This document shows, in pieces, positions 43,108-55,277 of a stretch of 63,672 bases of DNA. Origin of the DNA: Lachnospiraceae bacterium. Lineage in GTDB: Bacteria > Bacillota_A > Clostridia > Lachnospirales > Lachnospiraceae. The stretch is from contig QXWX01000028.1 in NCBI GenBank assembly GCA_009911175.1, positions 1-63,672 of the forward strand. The letters are read 5' to 3'. The position numbers and the translations under genes were made by a program. The notes beneath the pieces were generated by a model that was given only the letters and a program-made list of their open reading frames with translations, did not search any database and had not been told where the DNA came from. Position 1 is the first letter of the stretch; every line of letters starts with the position of its first letter.

Positions 43108-45183
43108 ATGGCACATTATCTTGTGATTGTGGAGTCGCCTGCCAAGGTGAAGACAATCAAAAAATTTTTAGGAAATAATTATACGGTCGCGGCCTCCAAC
43201 GGACATGTCCGTGATCTCCCGAAAAGCCAGATGGGAATTGACGTGGAGCACGACTACGATCCGAAGTACATTACCATCCGCGGAAAGGGAGATATCCTGG
43301 CCAGCCTGCGCAAGGAAGTGAAAAAGGCTGACAAGGTCTATCTGGCAACCGACCCGGACCGCGAGGGGGAAGCCATTTCCTGGCATCTGTCGGCGGCTCT
43401 GAAGCTGGATGAGAAAAAAATGCGCCGGATCACCTTCAATGAGATTACGAAAAATGCCGTAAAGTCTGCGCTCAAGGCCCCCAGGGATATCAATATGGAC
43501 CTGGTGGACGCTCAGCAGGCGCGCCGGATTCTGGACCGGATGGTGGGCTATCGGATCAGCCCTCTCCTCTGGGCAAAGGTGAAGCGGGGATTAAGCGCCG
43601 GAAGGGTGCAGTCCGTGGCTTTGCGGATCATTGCGGACCGGGAAGCGGAGATCGACGCGTTTATTCCCAGGGAATACTGGTCATTGGATGCGCTTCTCCG
43701 CGTCAAGGGAGAAAAACGACCGCTGACGGCCAAGTTCTACGGCACGGAAAAGCAGAAGATGGAGATCCATTCCAGGGAGGAGCTGGATCAGATCCTGAAG
43801 GAAGTGGAACAGGAGCAGTATCACATCATCGATATCAAAAAAGGAGAGCGGATCCGGAAGAGTCCTCTGCCCTTTACCACCAGTACCCTGCAGCAGGAAG
43901 CGGCAAAGGCGCTGAATTTCGGCACTCAGAAGACCATGCGGATCGCCCAGCAGTTATATGAAGGAATCGATATCAAGGGAAACGGGACCGTCGGTGTGAT
44001 CACCTATCTGCGTACCGACTCCACCCGGATCTCGGACGAGGCGGACGCGGCGGCAAGAGAGTACATCGCCCGGACCTACGGGGAAGAATATGCAGCGTCC
44101 GGCAGCACGGCAAAGCAGACCGAGAAGAAGATCCAGGATGCTCACGAGGCCATCCGCCCGTCGGATATCACCCGGACTCCGGCAGCCCTGAAGGATTCCC
44201 TGTCTCGGGATCAGTTCCGGCTGTACCAGCTGATCTGGAAGCGTTTTACCGCAAGCCGGATGCAGCCGGCAAGGTTCGAGACCACTTCGGTCCGGATCGG
44301 GGCAGGAAAGTATGTCTTTACCATCTCCGCGTCCAGGGTGGCATTTGAAGGCTTCCGCTCCGTATATATGGAAGCGGACGAGGAAAAGGAAGAAAGCAAC
44401 GTGCTGGTAGGAGGCCTGCAGAAAGATTCCGAGCTCACCAGGCAAGACTTTGAGACGAAGCAGCACTTTACTCAGCCTCCGGCGCATTATACAGAGGCGA
44501 CGCTGGTGAAGGCGCTGGAGGAGCAGGGGATCGGACGGCCAAGTACCTATGCGCCCACCATCAGCACGATCCTGGGAAGGCGGTACATCACCAAGGAAGG
44601 AAAGAACCTCTATCTGACGGAGATTGGGGAGGTGGTCAACAACATCATGAAGCAGTCCTTCCCGAGTATTGTGGATATCCATTTTACGGCCAATATGGAA
44701 GGGCTTCTGGATATGGTGGAGGAGGGCAGGGTGCCCTGGAAGGAGGTCATCCGCAACTTCTATCCGGATCTGGACGAAGCGGTCCAGGTGGCGGAGAAGG
44801 AACAGGAAAGCGTGACCATAGAAGATGAAGTGACGGATGTGGTCTGCGAGGAATGCGGCCGCAATATGGTAATCAAGTACGGCCCCCACGGCAGGTTCCT
44901 TGCCTGCCCGGGCTTTCCAGACTGCCGCAATACGAAGCCTTATCTCGAAAAGATCGGGGTTCCCTGTCCGGTCTGTGGAAAAGAGATCGTCATCCGCAAG
45001 ACGAAAAAGGGCAGAAAGTATTATGGCTGTGAGGACAATCCGGAATGCGACTTCATGTCCTGGCAGAAGCCTTCCGCGGAAAAATGCCCGGAATGCGGCG
45101 GATATATGGTAGAAAAAGGCAATAAGCTGGTCTGCGCGGACGAAAAATGCGGCTATGTGAGAAATAAAAAACAGGAGAATTAG
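43108..45183 (+). CDS. topA: DNA topoisomerase I (TopA)
   Basis: A 691-residue type IA topoisomerase that relaxes negative supercoils. Seen: TOPRIM domain (LVIVESPAKVKTIKKFLG, YLATDPDREGEAISWHL), the catalytic tyrosine in GVITYLRTDSTRISDEA, and three C-terminal zinc ribbons (CEECGRNM, CPVCGKEIV, CPECGGYM with their partner cysteine pairs). The ATG at 43108 behind GGAAAGG is the family start; the frame is open further upstream inside dprA but has no site. Confidence 0.96.
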   Translation: MAHYLVIVESPAKVKTIKKFLGNNYTVAASNGHVRDLPKSQMGIDVEHDYDPKYITIRGKGDILASLRKEVKKADKVYLATDPDREGEAISWHLSAALKLDEKKMRRITFNEITKNAVKSALKAPRDINMDLVDAQQARRILDRMVGYRISPLLWAKVKRGLSAGRVQSVALRIIADREAEIDAFIPREYWSLDALLRVKGEKRPLTAKFYGTEKQKMEIHSREELDQILKEVEQEQYHIIDIKKGERIRKSPLPFTTSTLQQEAAKALNFGTQKTMRIAQQLYEGIDIKGNGTVGVITYLRTDSTRISDEADAAAREYIARTYGEEYAASGSTAKQTEKKIQDAHEAIRPSDITRTPAALKDSLSRDQFRLYQLIWKRFTASRMQPARFETTSVRIGAGKYVFTISASRVAFEGFRSVYMEADEEKEESNVLVGGLQKDSELTRQDFETKQHFTQPPAHYTEATLVKALEEQGIGRPSTYAPTISTILGRRYITKEGKNLYLTEIGEVVNNIMKQSFPSIVDIHFTANMEGLLDMVEEGRVPWKEVIRNFYPDLDEAVQVAEKEQESVTIEDEVTDVVCEECGRNMVIKYGPHGRFLACPGFPDCRNTKPYLEKIGVPCPVCGKEIVIRKTKKGRKYYGCEDNPECDFMSWQKPSAEKCPECGGYMVEKGNKLVCADEKCGYVRNKKQEN

Positions 45184-45188
45184 AAAGG

Positions 45189-45221
45189 ATACTCACGGCA
45201 GATTTCATCGGCCGTGAGTAT
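45189..45221 (+). repeat. Copy 2 of a dispersed palindromic 3'-end repeat
   Basis: ATACTCACGGC and GCCGTGAGTAT form a perfect 11-bp stem with an 11-nt loop, six bases after the topA stop codon. No T run follows. A partial copy lies at 9697-9730 after the chemoreceptor gene. Confidence 0.65.
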
Positions 45222-45267
45222 AATAAATATTTGGTGTTTTTCTGTAAAATATATTCACATTTTAATT

Positions 45268-45282
45268 GATATTTTGAAAATT
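45268..45282. promoter_or_regulatory. Weak candidate CodY box upstream of codY
   Basis: GATATTTTGAAAATT matches the CodY consensus AATTTTCNGAAAATT with three mismatches, 86 bases before codY. Autoregulation would be reasonable, but the match is modest in an A/T-rich stretch. Confidence 0.3.
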
Positions 45283-45367
45283 GTATGATAACATGGTTTT
45301 ATCTGGTAAATGTAATGAGTTGTATATACAATTAGAATACGGTCTTTGATAAAGGTGGAGGAAGCTG

Positions 45368-46147
45368 ATGAGTGTACAATTATTAGATAAAACAAGAAAG
45401 ATCAATAAACTGCTTCACAATAACAATTCCAGCAAGGTGGTATTTAACGACATCTGCGCGGTGATGACAGAGATCCTGGATTCCAATGTCCTGGTGGTCA
45501 GTAAAAAGGGCAAGATCCTGGGAGTCAGCAGATCCGCTAGGATCAAGGGAATTGAAGAACTGATCGCGGAGTCGGTGGGAGCGCATATTGACGAGATGCT
45601 CAATGAGCGGCTTCTCAGCATTCTGTCCACGAAGGAAAATGTCAATCTGGAGACGCTTGGCTTTACTCCGGAGACCGTAAGAGGCTATCAGGCCATCATC
45701 ACCCCTATCGACATTGCGGGCGAACGGCTGGGCACCTTGTTTGTATACAAGCAGGGGCCTCTTTATGAGATCGATGATATCATTTTAAGCGAATACGGGA
45801 CTGCGGTTGTTGGACTTGAGATGCTCCGCTCCGTGAACGAGGAGAGCGCGGAAGAATCCAGGAAGGAGCATATCGTACAGTCCGCCATCGGTACGCTTTC
45901 CTTTTCGGAACTGGAAGCGATCCTTCATATCTTTGACGAGCTGGGGGATACGGAAGGAATCCTGGTGGCCAGCAAGATTGCGGACAGGGTGGGAATCACC
46001 CGCTCGGTCATCGTCAACGCCTTAAGAAAATTCGAGAGCGCCGGGGTGATCGAATCCCGCTCTTCGGGGATGAAAGGAACATACATAAAGGTCCTGAATG
46101 AATATGTATTTACGGAGCTGGAAAAGATCAAGAAGGAACGGATGTGA
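45368..46147 (+). CDS. codY: Global nutrient regulator CodY
   Basis: A 259-residue GTP- and branched-chain-amino-acid-sensing repressor. The N-terminal GAF domain (KINKLLHNNNSSKVVFNDIC, then SNVLVVSKKGKILG) binds the amino acids; the C-terminal winged helix (SKIADRVGITRSVIVNALRK, FESAGVIESRSSGMKGTYIK) binds DNA. Length and motifs match the family throughout. The start follows GGTGGAGG. It represses biosynthesis, competence and often carbohydrate genes when nutrients are plentiful. Confidence 0.96.
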   Translation: MSVQLLDKTRKINKLLHNNNSSKVVFNDICAVMTEILDSNVLVVSKKGKILGVSRSARIKGIEELIAESVGAHIDEMLNERLLSILSTKENVNLETLGFTPETVRGYQAIITPIDIAGERLGTLFVYKQGPLYEIDDIILSEYGTAVVGLEMLRSVNEESAEESRKEHIVQSAIGTLSFSELEAILHIFDELGDTEGILVASKIADRVGITRSVIVNALRKFESAGVIESRSSGMKGTYIKVLNEYVFTELEKIKKERM

Positions 46148-46327
46148 GATTTGCTCCGCGCCTCGGACGGATCGAAGCTCCGCCGGTTGGGATAAGAGGG
46201 GATGTCAGGATTCTGATATCCTTTTTTACAGGAAACGTATTCCGCCTGTGCGGTGAAGTATCGAAGGATGCTCTGCCGTACAGGTGGAATTTATTGAATA
46301 AACGCCTAAATAAAGGAGGAAAACACA

Positions 46328-46645
46328 ATGTTTGAAGGGAATTCGGTAGACTTGCGGATGGCAAAGACCATCTCTGCGGACGTGGTATTGGATGATACGA
46401 CGCACAAGTGCAAAGTTTACAGGTATGACATGGAGGAAGACTACATATACTTAGAGTTGACGGAGGAAGACCTGACGGTGATCTCCCTGGATGCCAAGTA
46501 TCAGTGCTACATTTCCACCAAAAAGGAGCTTCTGTACTGCTCTGGAGTGGTAAAAGAACGCTTCCGGTCCGAGGACGGGAACATGATCACATTCCGGATC
46601 GAGAACGGATTTTACAGTGTGTCGGAAAAAAGGTTTATAAACTAA
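46328..46645 (+). CDS. Small conserved protein of unknown function (beta-rich, PilZ-like?)
   Basis: A 105-residue acidic protein, starting at 46328 behind a perfect AAAGGAGG. The alternating pattern (ISADVVLDDTTHKCKVYRYD, YIYLELTEEDLTVISLDAKY, YCSGVVKERFRSEDG) predicts a small beta-barrel and recalls PilZ-like folds, but the RxxxR motif for cyclic-di-GMP is not seen. Located between codY and groES. I cannot assign a function. Confidence 0.6.
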   Translation: MFEGNSVDLRMAKTISADVVLDDTTHKCKVYRYDMEEDYIYLELTEEDLTVISLDAKYQCYISTKKELLYCSGVVKERFRSEDGNMITFRIENGFYSVSEKRFIN

Positions 46646-46667
46646 TTATAAAAATTTGGAAACATTG

Positions 46668-46696
46668 TTGACAAATCGTCGGCGTAGTGCTATTTT
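46668..46696 (+). promoter_or_regulatory. Promoter of groESL
   Basis: TTGACA (46668-46673), a 17-base spacer and TATTTT (46691-46696), just before the CIRCE element. Confidence 0.7.
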
Positions 46697-46707
46697 ATAT
46701 TCATGGG

Positions 46708-46734
46708 TTAGCACTCAAACGAAATGAGTGCTAA
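46708..46734 (+). promoter_or_regulatory. CIRCE operator (HrcA binding site)
   Basis: TTAGCACTC-N9-GAGTGCTAA, a perfect match to the CIRCE consensus, between the promoter and groES. It implies HrcA-mediated heat-shock control. Confidence 0.97.
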
Positions 46735-46763
46735 CAAAGAAAATGTTTGAAGGAGGAATTACA

Positions 46764-47051
46764 ATGAAGTTAGTACCATTAGGTGACAAAATTGTATTAA
46801 AACAGTTAGAAGCAGAAGAAACAACAAAGTCCGGTATCGTTCTTCCGGGACAGGCCAAGGAGAAGCCGCAGGAAGCAGAAGTCATCGCAGTCGGACCCGG
46901 CGGAGTCATAGACGGAAAAGAAGTGACCATGCAGGTGAAGGAGGGAGACAGAGTCATCTACTCCAAGTATGCGGGAACAGACGTGGAGCTGGACGGAGAG
47001 AAGTTTATTATCGTAAAGCAGAATGATATTCTGGCAATCGTGGAAGCATAG
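46764..47051 (+). CDS. groES: Co-chaperonin GroES
   Basis: A 95-residue lid of the GroEL folding chamber. Seen: MKLVPLGDKIVLKQLEAEET, the mobile loop near KSGIVLPGQAKEKPQ and GDRVIYSKYAGTDVE. GGAGGAATT fixes the start at 46764. It heads the groES-groEL operon under CIRCE control. Confidence 0.97.
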   Translation: MKLVPLGDKIVLKQLEAEETTKSGIVLPGQAKEKPQEAEVIAVGPGGVIDGKEVTMQVKEGDRVIYSKYAGTDVELDGEKFIIVKQNDILAIVEA

Positions 47052-47118
47052 GAATCAGCAGCTTTTCATAACAGAGACGCAGCTTAAAAATGATAGATGA
47101 TAATGATGAGGTGAATGA

Positions 47119-48747
<1,629 letters not shown>

Positions 48748-48838
48748 TCATCTGCCGGGATCGGCCATCCATTCCCGAATCAGGATTCTGGAACAGGAAG
48801 CGCTGCGGCAGAGAAGCAGTTCCGAAGAGATAATAAAC

Positions 48839-48890
48839 GAGTTTCGTATCTGACTGGAAAGTATAACAGCCAGATGCGAAACTCTTTTTT
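48839..48890 (+). terminator. Terminator of groESL
   Basis: GAGTTTCG and CGAAACTC, extended by ATCTG/CAGAT with a bulge, followed by six T. It starts about 90 bases after the groEL stop codon. Confidence 0.85.
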
Positions 48891-48903
48891 ATATGAAAAG
48901 CAC

Positions 48904-50523
<1,620 letters not shown>

Positions 50524-50607
50524 AAACCTGCATAAGGAGTTGCAGAAAAATAGCAGCAGCCGCGCTTCGGCGCAGGCATGCGGGGAAAATGTACGGAGCA
50601 GATAAAG

Positions 50608-51435
50608 ATGGAACAGGAGAGCACGGAACAGAGAGGAACCGGGCAGAGCGGCATAGACCTGGGCAGTACGGATCTGAAAAACGCGGGGCCAGGCGGCACG
50701 GTACAGAAGAGCACGGGGAAAGCTGCGAAGCATAAAGGAAAACGGAAGAAAAAAAGAATAAAGAAGAAAAGTCCCCGGAAGCTGACAGTCCGCGTCAACC
50801 TGGAGCCAAAGAGCTTTCTGTCCGGAATCGCGGCCGGGGTGCTGCTGACGCTGCTGGTGATGTTCCTGCTCACCCGCTGTTCCGCCGAGGAGGTGGAGAC
50901 CAGCGGGCTTAGCCTGGACGCGTCGGAGCCGGAGATCAGTGTCCAGCTTCTGGATGTGAATGACTATTCCAGGCCGGGAACGGAAGTGGATTCCGTTGCT
51001 GGGATCGTGATCCACTATACGGCCAATCCGGGGAGTACGGCGCAGCAGAATCGGGACTATTTCAATAGCCTGCAGGACGGGCACGGGGCCTCTGTGAGCA
51101 GCCATTTCATCGTGGGACTGGACGGTGAGATCGTGCAGTGTATTCCGACCCAGGAGGTCGCTTATGCGTCCAATGAGCGCAACCGCGATACCATTTCCAT
51201 TGAGTGCTGCCATCCCGACGCTACGGGAAAGTTCAATCAGGAGACCTATATTTCCATGGTCCGGCTGACGGCATTTCTGTGTGCAAAATATGACCTGGAC
51301 GCGGAAGCGGTCATCCGGCATTATGATGTGACGGAAAAGAACTGCCCCAAGTATTTTGTGGAAAATGAAGACGCGTGGAAGCTTTTCAAGGCGGATGTGG
51401 ATGCCGCTCTGAAAACGAAGATCAAAGAAGAATAA
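50608..51435 (+). CDS. Membrane-anchored N-acetylmuramoyl-L-alanine amidase (Amidase_2)
   Basis: A 275-residue cell-wall amidase. A hydrophilic, very basic cytoplasmic N-terminus (KHKGKRKKKRIKKKS) precedes one membrane segment (FLSGIAAGVLLTLLVMFLL), then an extracellular PGRP-like domain. Zinc ligands are plausible in GIVIHYTANPG (His), and in AVIRHYDVTEKNCPKY (His, Cys). It cleaves the bond between muramic acid and L-Ala. The ATG at 50608 with GGAG is preferred over 50578. Sporulation or germination use is possible but not shown. Confidence 0.88.
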   Translation: MEQESTEQRGTGQSGIDLGSTDLKNAGPGGTVQKSTGKAAKHKGKRKKKRIKKKSPRKLTVRVNLEPKSFLSGIAAGVLLTLLVMFLLTRCSAEEVETSGLSLDASEPEISVQLLDVNDYSRPGTEVDSVAGIVIHYTANPGSTAQQNRDYFNSLQDGHGASVSSHFIVGLDGEIVQCIPTQEVAYASNERNRDTISIECCHPDATGKFNQETYISMVRLTAFLCAKYDLDAEAVIRHYDVTEKNCPKYFVENEDAWKLFKADVDAALKTKIKEE

Positions 51436-51552
51436 GCAGACGGACGGAAAATGGAGGAAACAGAAGCCTGCGGGAGGCTTCCGGACTTCCGTTCCGTGGG
51501 TATGAGGCGGAAAAACAGATCAGAATCAGGAAAAGGGAGAAGAGAAACAAAG

Positions 51553-52320
51553 ATGAACGATTTGGAGATGTACCGGGAACAGCTTGCCATGTGCGATGAC
51601 AGGATCATCGACGTTCTGGAGGAGCGCAATTCGATTATAGAAAAGATCATGGCCTACAAGCAGGAGTACGGCATGCCCGTCCTGCAGCCTGCACAGGAGG
51701 AGAAGCAGGAGCACAGAAGACAGGAAAGGCTGGAAGGCCACTGCTATCAGAATGAGATCGAGAACGTCTTTTCGGAAATTGTCAGGAGCAGCAAACGGAT
51801 CCAGGCAAGACACCTGTTTGACTATAATATTGTTCTGATCGGCTTTATGGGGGCGGGAAAATCGACGGTTTCCGAGTACCTCAGCACCATGTTCGCCATG
51901 GATGTGGTGGAGATGGACCAGGTGATCGCAGAGCGGGAGGGCATGAGCATCCCGGATATCTTCGCGACCTACGGGGAAGAATATTTCCGCAACAGGGAAA
52001 CCCAGCTCCTGAAAGAGATGCAGCTTCGGAAGCAGGCGGTGATCTCCTGCGGAGGCGGCGCCGCGCTCCGGGAAGAAAATGTGGCGGAGATGAAGAAAAA
52101 CGGACGCGTGGTGCTTTTGACCGCAAGCCCTCATACGATTTATGAGCGTGTGAAGGACAGTACCGACCGTCCGATCCTGAACGGAAACAACAATGTGGAA
52201 TTTATTGCGGAGCTGATGGAAAAACGCCGGGAAAAATACGAAAAGGCGGCGGATATCGTGATCTATACGGACGGTAAGAGCGTACTCCAGATCTGCGAGG
52301 AGCTGATCGCGAAGCTGTAG
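51553..52320 (+). CDS. Chorismate mutase-shikimate kinase fusion
   Basis: A 255-residue two-domain enzyme. Residues 1-90 have the helical pattern of AroQ-type chorismate mutase (LEMYREQLAMCDDRIIDVLE, IIEKIMAYKQEYGMPV, EIVRSSKRIQARHLFD). Residues about 93-255 are shikimate kinase: LIGFMGAGKSTVSEYL (Walker A), MDQVIAEREGMSIPDIF, the Arg in YFRNRETQLL, CGGGAALREEN and RPILNGN. The kinase phosphorylates shikimate and the mutase turns chorismate into prephenate, two non-adjacent steps of aromatic synthesis. The start is taken at 51553. Confidence 0.88.
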   Translation: MNDLEMYREQLAMCDDRIIDVLEERNSIIEKIMAYKQEYGMPVLQPAQEEKQEHRRQERLEGHCYQNEIENVFSEIVRSSKRIQARHLFDYNIVLIGFMGAGKSTVSEYLSTMFAMDVVEMDQVIAEREGMSIPDIFATYGEEYFRNRETQLLKEMQLRKQAVISCGGGAALREENVAEMKKNGRVVLLTASPHTIYERVKDSTDRPILNGNNNVEFIAELMEKRREKYEKAADIVIYTDGKSVLQICEELIAKL

Positions 52321-52404
52321 CGGCCCTGTCAGCCTGCTGCAGGAGCTTTGGCTGGCCGGGGGGTGTAAACAGCAGTATCGGACTCAGGGAAAGGAGACGG
52401 GGAT

Positions 52405-52917
52405 ATGTTTGATATGTTCTTTCCGGATGAATATGTGGCTTCCACCTATATCATCCCTTTTGAAAAACTATATAAAGAGGGATACCGGGGCGTGATCTTT
52501 GATATCGACAATACCCTGGTTCCCCACGGCGCGCCTGCGGACAAGAGGGCAAAGGAGCTGTTTGGCAGGCTGGAATCGATCGGATTTGCCTCCTGCCTGA
52601 TCTCCAACAACCAGGAGCCCAGGGTGAAGATGTTCAATGAAGAGATCGGGACAAAGTACATTTTCAACGCCCACAAGCCGGCCCGGAAGAACTACATCCG
52701 CGCCATGGAGATGATGGAAACGGACCGGACAAACACGATCTTCGTGGGGGATCAGTTATTTACCGATGTGTGGGGCGCAAAACGGGCGGGAATCCGCAAT
52801 ATCCTGGTCAAGCCGATGTATCCTAAAGAAGAGATCCAGATTGTCCTCAAGCGTTATCTGGAGCGGATCGTGCTGTATTTTTACAAAAGAAAGCAAAGAA
52901 TGACCCGCGAAGAATAA
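52405..52917 (+). CDS. YqeG-family HAD phosphatase
   Basis: A 170-residue HAD IIIA phosphatase. The catalytic motif is VIFDIDNTLVPHG, motif II is LISNN, and the later motif is FVGDQLFTDVWGAKRAG. Length matches YqeG proteins, which are conserved in Firmicutes near aro genes and efp, as here. The physiological substrate is not settled. The start at 52405 follows AAAGGAGA. Confidence 0.92.
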   Translation: MFDMFFPDEYVASTYIIPFEKLYKEGYRGVIFDIDNTLVPHGAPADKRAKELFGRLESIGFASCLISNNQEPRVKMFNEEIGTKYIFNAHKPARKNYIRAMEMMETDRTNTIFVGDQLFTDVWGAKRAGIRNILVKPMYPKEEIQIVLKRYLERIVLYFYKRKQRMTREE

Positions 52918-52924
52918 AAAAAGG

Positions 52925-52996
52925 TTGAAAAAAGCTGGAAATTATTATAAAATGATACAAGTGTCAACAGGCTGTGCATTTCATGCCTGCATGAAA
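52925..52996 (+). promoter_or_regulatory. Promoter of efp with a downstream palindrome
   Basis: TTGAAA (52925-52930), a 17-base spacer and TAAAAT (52948-52953). A perfect palindrome TTTCATGC-CT-GCATGAAA lies at 52979-52996 in the leader. Confidence 0.5.
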
Positions 52997-53045
52997 AAGC
53001 ATGACTTTTATAAATGTAACAGCGAGAATTAAAGGAGGATTATAT

Positions 53046-53603
53046 ATGATCGCAGCAGGAGAATTTAAGAATGGCGTGACCGTTGAGATTGACGGAAATA
53101 TTTACCAGATATTGGAATTTCAGCATGTTAAGCCGGGCAAGGGCGCTGCATTTGTCAGAACCAAGCTGAAAAATATCATCAGCGGCGGTGTAGTAGAGAA
53201 GACCTTCCGTCCCACCGAGAAGTTCCCGAAAGCCCATATCGACCGGAAGGAGATGCAGTACCTGTATCAGGATGGAGATTTATATAATTTCATGGACGTT
53301 GAGACATATGATCAGATCGCTCTGAATGCCGAGGTGGTAGGCGACGCGCTGAAGTTCGTGAAGGAGAATGAGAATGTGAAGATCTGTTCCCACAAAGGCA
53401 ACGTATTTTCTGTGGAGCCGCCTCTGTTCGTAGAGCTGGCGATCACAGAGACTGAGCCGGGCTTCAAGGGCGATACCGCGCAGGGCGCGACAAAGCCGGC
53501 TACCGTAGAGACCGGGGCGACGGTTATGGTGCCGCTGTTTGTGGAGACCGGGGATGTGCTGAAGATCGACACACGTACCGGGGAGTATCTGTCCAGAGTA
53601 TAA
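53046..53603 (+). CDS. efp: Translation elongation factor P
   Basis: A 185-residue EF-P that relieves ribosome stalling at proline runs. The tip loop is [16 protein letters not shown] with Lys32 at the modified position. The C-terminal signature is [25 protein letters not shown] fixes the start at 53046; the frame is open 15 codons further without a site. Confidence 0.97.
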   Translation: MIAAGEFKNGVTVEIDGNIYQILEFQHVKPGKGAAFVRTKLKNIISGGVVEKTFRPTEKFPKAHIDRKEMQYLYQDGDLYNFMDVETYDQIALNAEVVGDALKFVKENENVKICSHKGNVFSVEPPLFVELAITETEPGFKGDTAQGATKPATVETGATVMVPLFVETGDVLKIDTRTGEYLSRV

Positions 53604-53779
53604 CAGGCAGGACAGGCATCCGGGAGTTATGGGTTAAAAGCCTGCAGCGGATATTCAGATCAGAATGGCCGCAGAGCATGTATTTGACTATGAAGCAGGA
53701 GATTTCATCAGAACAGGTGGGATGTCCTGCTTTTGATATATCAACGTATGAGATTGATAAAAAGGAAAGGATAGAAGCT

Positions 53780-54685
53780 ATGTTAAAGCTTGGTTCACAT
53801 GTAGGAATGAGCGGCAGGGAGATGCTGCTCGGATCCGCGAAGGAAGCAGTTTCTTACGGGGCGGATACATTTATGTTTTATACCGGGGCACCGCAGAATA
53901 CCCGCAGGAAGGAGCTGGATGAGCTGAATATCGGGCCGGCCTGGGAGTATATGAAGGAGCACGGCATTGAAGAGATCATTGTTCATGCCCCATATATCAT
54001 CAACCTGGGCAATTCCGTAAAGCCAGAGACGTTTCAATTGGGAGTGGAATTTCTGGAAAAGGAGATCCAGAGGACAATCGCCTGCAAAAGCCATCTGCTG
54101 ATCCTGCATCCGGGGGCCCATGTAGGAGCGGGTACAGATGCGGGGATCGCCCAGATCGTGAAAGGGCTGAATGAGGTTCTGACCAGGGACGCAGACTGCT
54201 GCGTCGCATTGGAGACCATGGCGGGAAAGGGCTCTGAGGTGGGCCATACGTTCGAAGAGCTGGCCAGAATCTATGACGGTGTGGTATACAATGAAAAGCT
54301 GCGGGTCTGCTTCGATACCTGCCATACCAGCGACAGCGGATACGATATCATCCATCATTTTGACGATGTGATCCGGGAATTTGACCAGATCCTTGGAAAG
54401 GACCAGATTGCTGTATTCCATATCAACGACAGCAAAAATGTACCCGGCGCCGCAAAGGACAGGCACGCCAATATCGGGTTCGGGGAGATTGGGTTTGACG
54501 CGTTGAATGCGATCGTGCATCATCCGGACTTTGAGGAGATCCCGAAGATCCTGGAGACACCCTATGTACCGGATCTGGAAGATAAGAAAAAATCTTATGC
54601 GCCTTACAAATATGAGATTGAAATGCTGCGGAAAGGGGAATTTGATCCCGGGCTGGAGGAGAAGATCCGGAACGGGGAGAAGTGA
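53780..54685 (+). CDS. nfo: Endonuclease IV (Nfo)
   Basis: A 301-residue AP endonuclease of the xylose-isomerase-like barrel type that cuts 5' of abasic sites in DNA. Seen: [64 protein letters not shown] and [14 protein letters not shown] with their zinc-binding His, Glu and Asp residues. The start at 53780 with AAAGGA is the family start. Confidence 0.95.
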   Translation: MLKLGSHVGMSGREMLLGSAKEAVSYGADTFMFYTGAPQNTRRKELDELNIGPAWEYMKEHGIEEIIVHAPYIINLGNSVKPETFQLGVEFLEKEIQRTIACKSHLLILHPGAHVGAGTDAGIAQIVKGLNEVLTRDADCCVALETMAGKGSEVGHTFEELARIYDGVVYNEKLRVCFDTCHTSDSGYDIIHHFDDVIREFDQILGKDQIAVFHINDSKNVPGAAKDRHANIGFGEIGFDALNAIVHHPDFEEIPKILETPYVPDLEDKKKSYAPYKYEIEMLRKGEFDPGLEEKIRNGEK

Positions 54686-54717
54686 TTTTTACGAGACTCA
54701 TTGTTCCAATAAAAAAA

Positions 54718-54789
54718 CACGTCTGGGCGGGATCGAACCGCCGCACCTGCCTCCGGAGGGCAGTGCTCTATCCACTGAGCTACAGACGT
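54718..54789 (-). tRNA. tRNA-Arg (anticodon CCG)
   Basis: On the minus strand ACGTCTG pairs with CAGACGT (7-bp acceptor), GCTC/GAGC form the D stem, CTGCC-CTCCGGA-GGCAG the anticodon arm with anticodon CCG, and GGCGG-TTCGATC-CCGCC the T arm. Discriminator G; CCA is not encoded. It reads the rare CGG arginine codon. A run of T follows directly and may end transcription. Confidence 0.93.
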
Positions 54790-54908
54790 GTATTGCGTTC
54801 CGGAAAGGAAGCATCTCTCCGGAACACTTTAATTATGTTATCACATATTTCGGAAAAAGTAAAGAACTAATTTTTCAGATTGGTAAAGGTTTTGGAAAAT
54901 GAATAGCT

Positions 54909-55277
54909 TTAAGCCTCATTTATGATACGATATACCCATTGCATGATTTCATGGGTATATTGTATTGCTGCTTTTGCATTTCTTTCTTCCAGAAACAGTT
55001 CATTTGGATATCTGATTGTCACTCCATATGGAGTCAGTGTATCTGCATAGTCATAAAATCTGTCTTCTACTTCTACTTTGTTTTTTATCTGATTTAGAAG
55101 GAATGATAAGTCATGAAGCTTTGGCATACCGCCTTCAGCACCATAATATATTATCAATGCTTTCATTCCTTTTTCAGCGGCTTGCTGACAGTGATAACAG
55201 ATAATTTCAAGAGACTTTGAACGATATGTTTCTTCCAGGTATCTTACGATTTTTAAATCTATGACTGCAAGATCATA
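54909..55277 (-). pseudogene. HEPN-domain protein with a broken start (partner of the MNT gene)
   Basis: The frame from 55277 to 54909 codes an almost complete PF05168-type HEPN protein: LAVIDLKIVRYLEETYRSKS, CYHCQQAAEKGMKALII, KLHDLSFLL, RYPNELFLEERNAKAAIQYT. There is no ATG, GTG or TTG in frame until Met at 55166, which would remove the first third. The ATG overlapping the MNT stop codon (ATGA at 55276) is in another frame and ends after five codons. Adding one base there (ATGGATC for ATGATC) would restore the usual MNT-HEPN overlap, so a one-base deletion or a sequencing error is likely. Confidence 0.7.

Noticed and set aside
46144..46335. 63-codon frame between codY and the small conserved gene
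   Set aside because: It overlaps both neighbours at its ends, has no ribosome binding site and shows no family features.
54909..55166. An 85-residue gene starting at an internal Met of the HEPN frame
   Set aside because: The family homology continues in frame upstream of that Met, so this start is an artefact of the lost true start.
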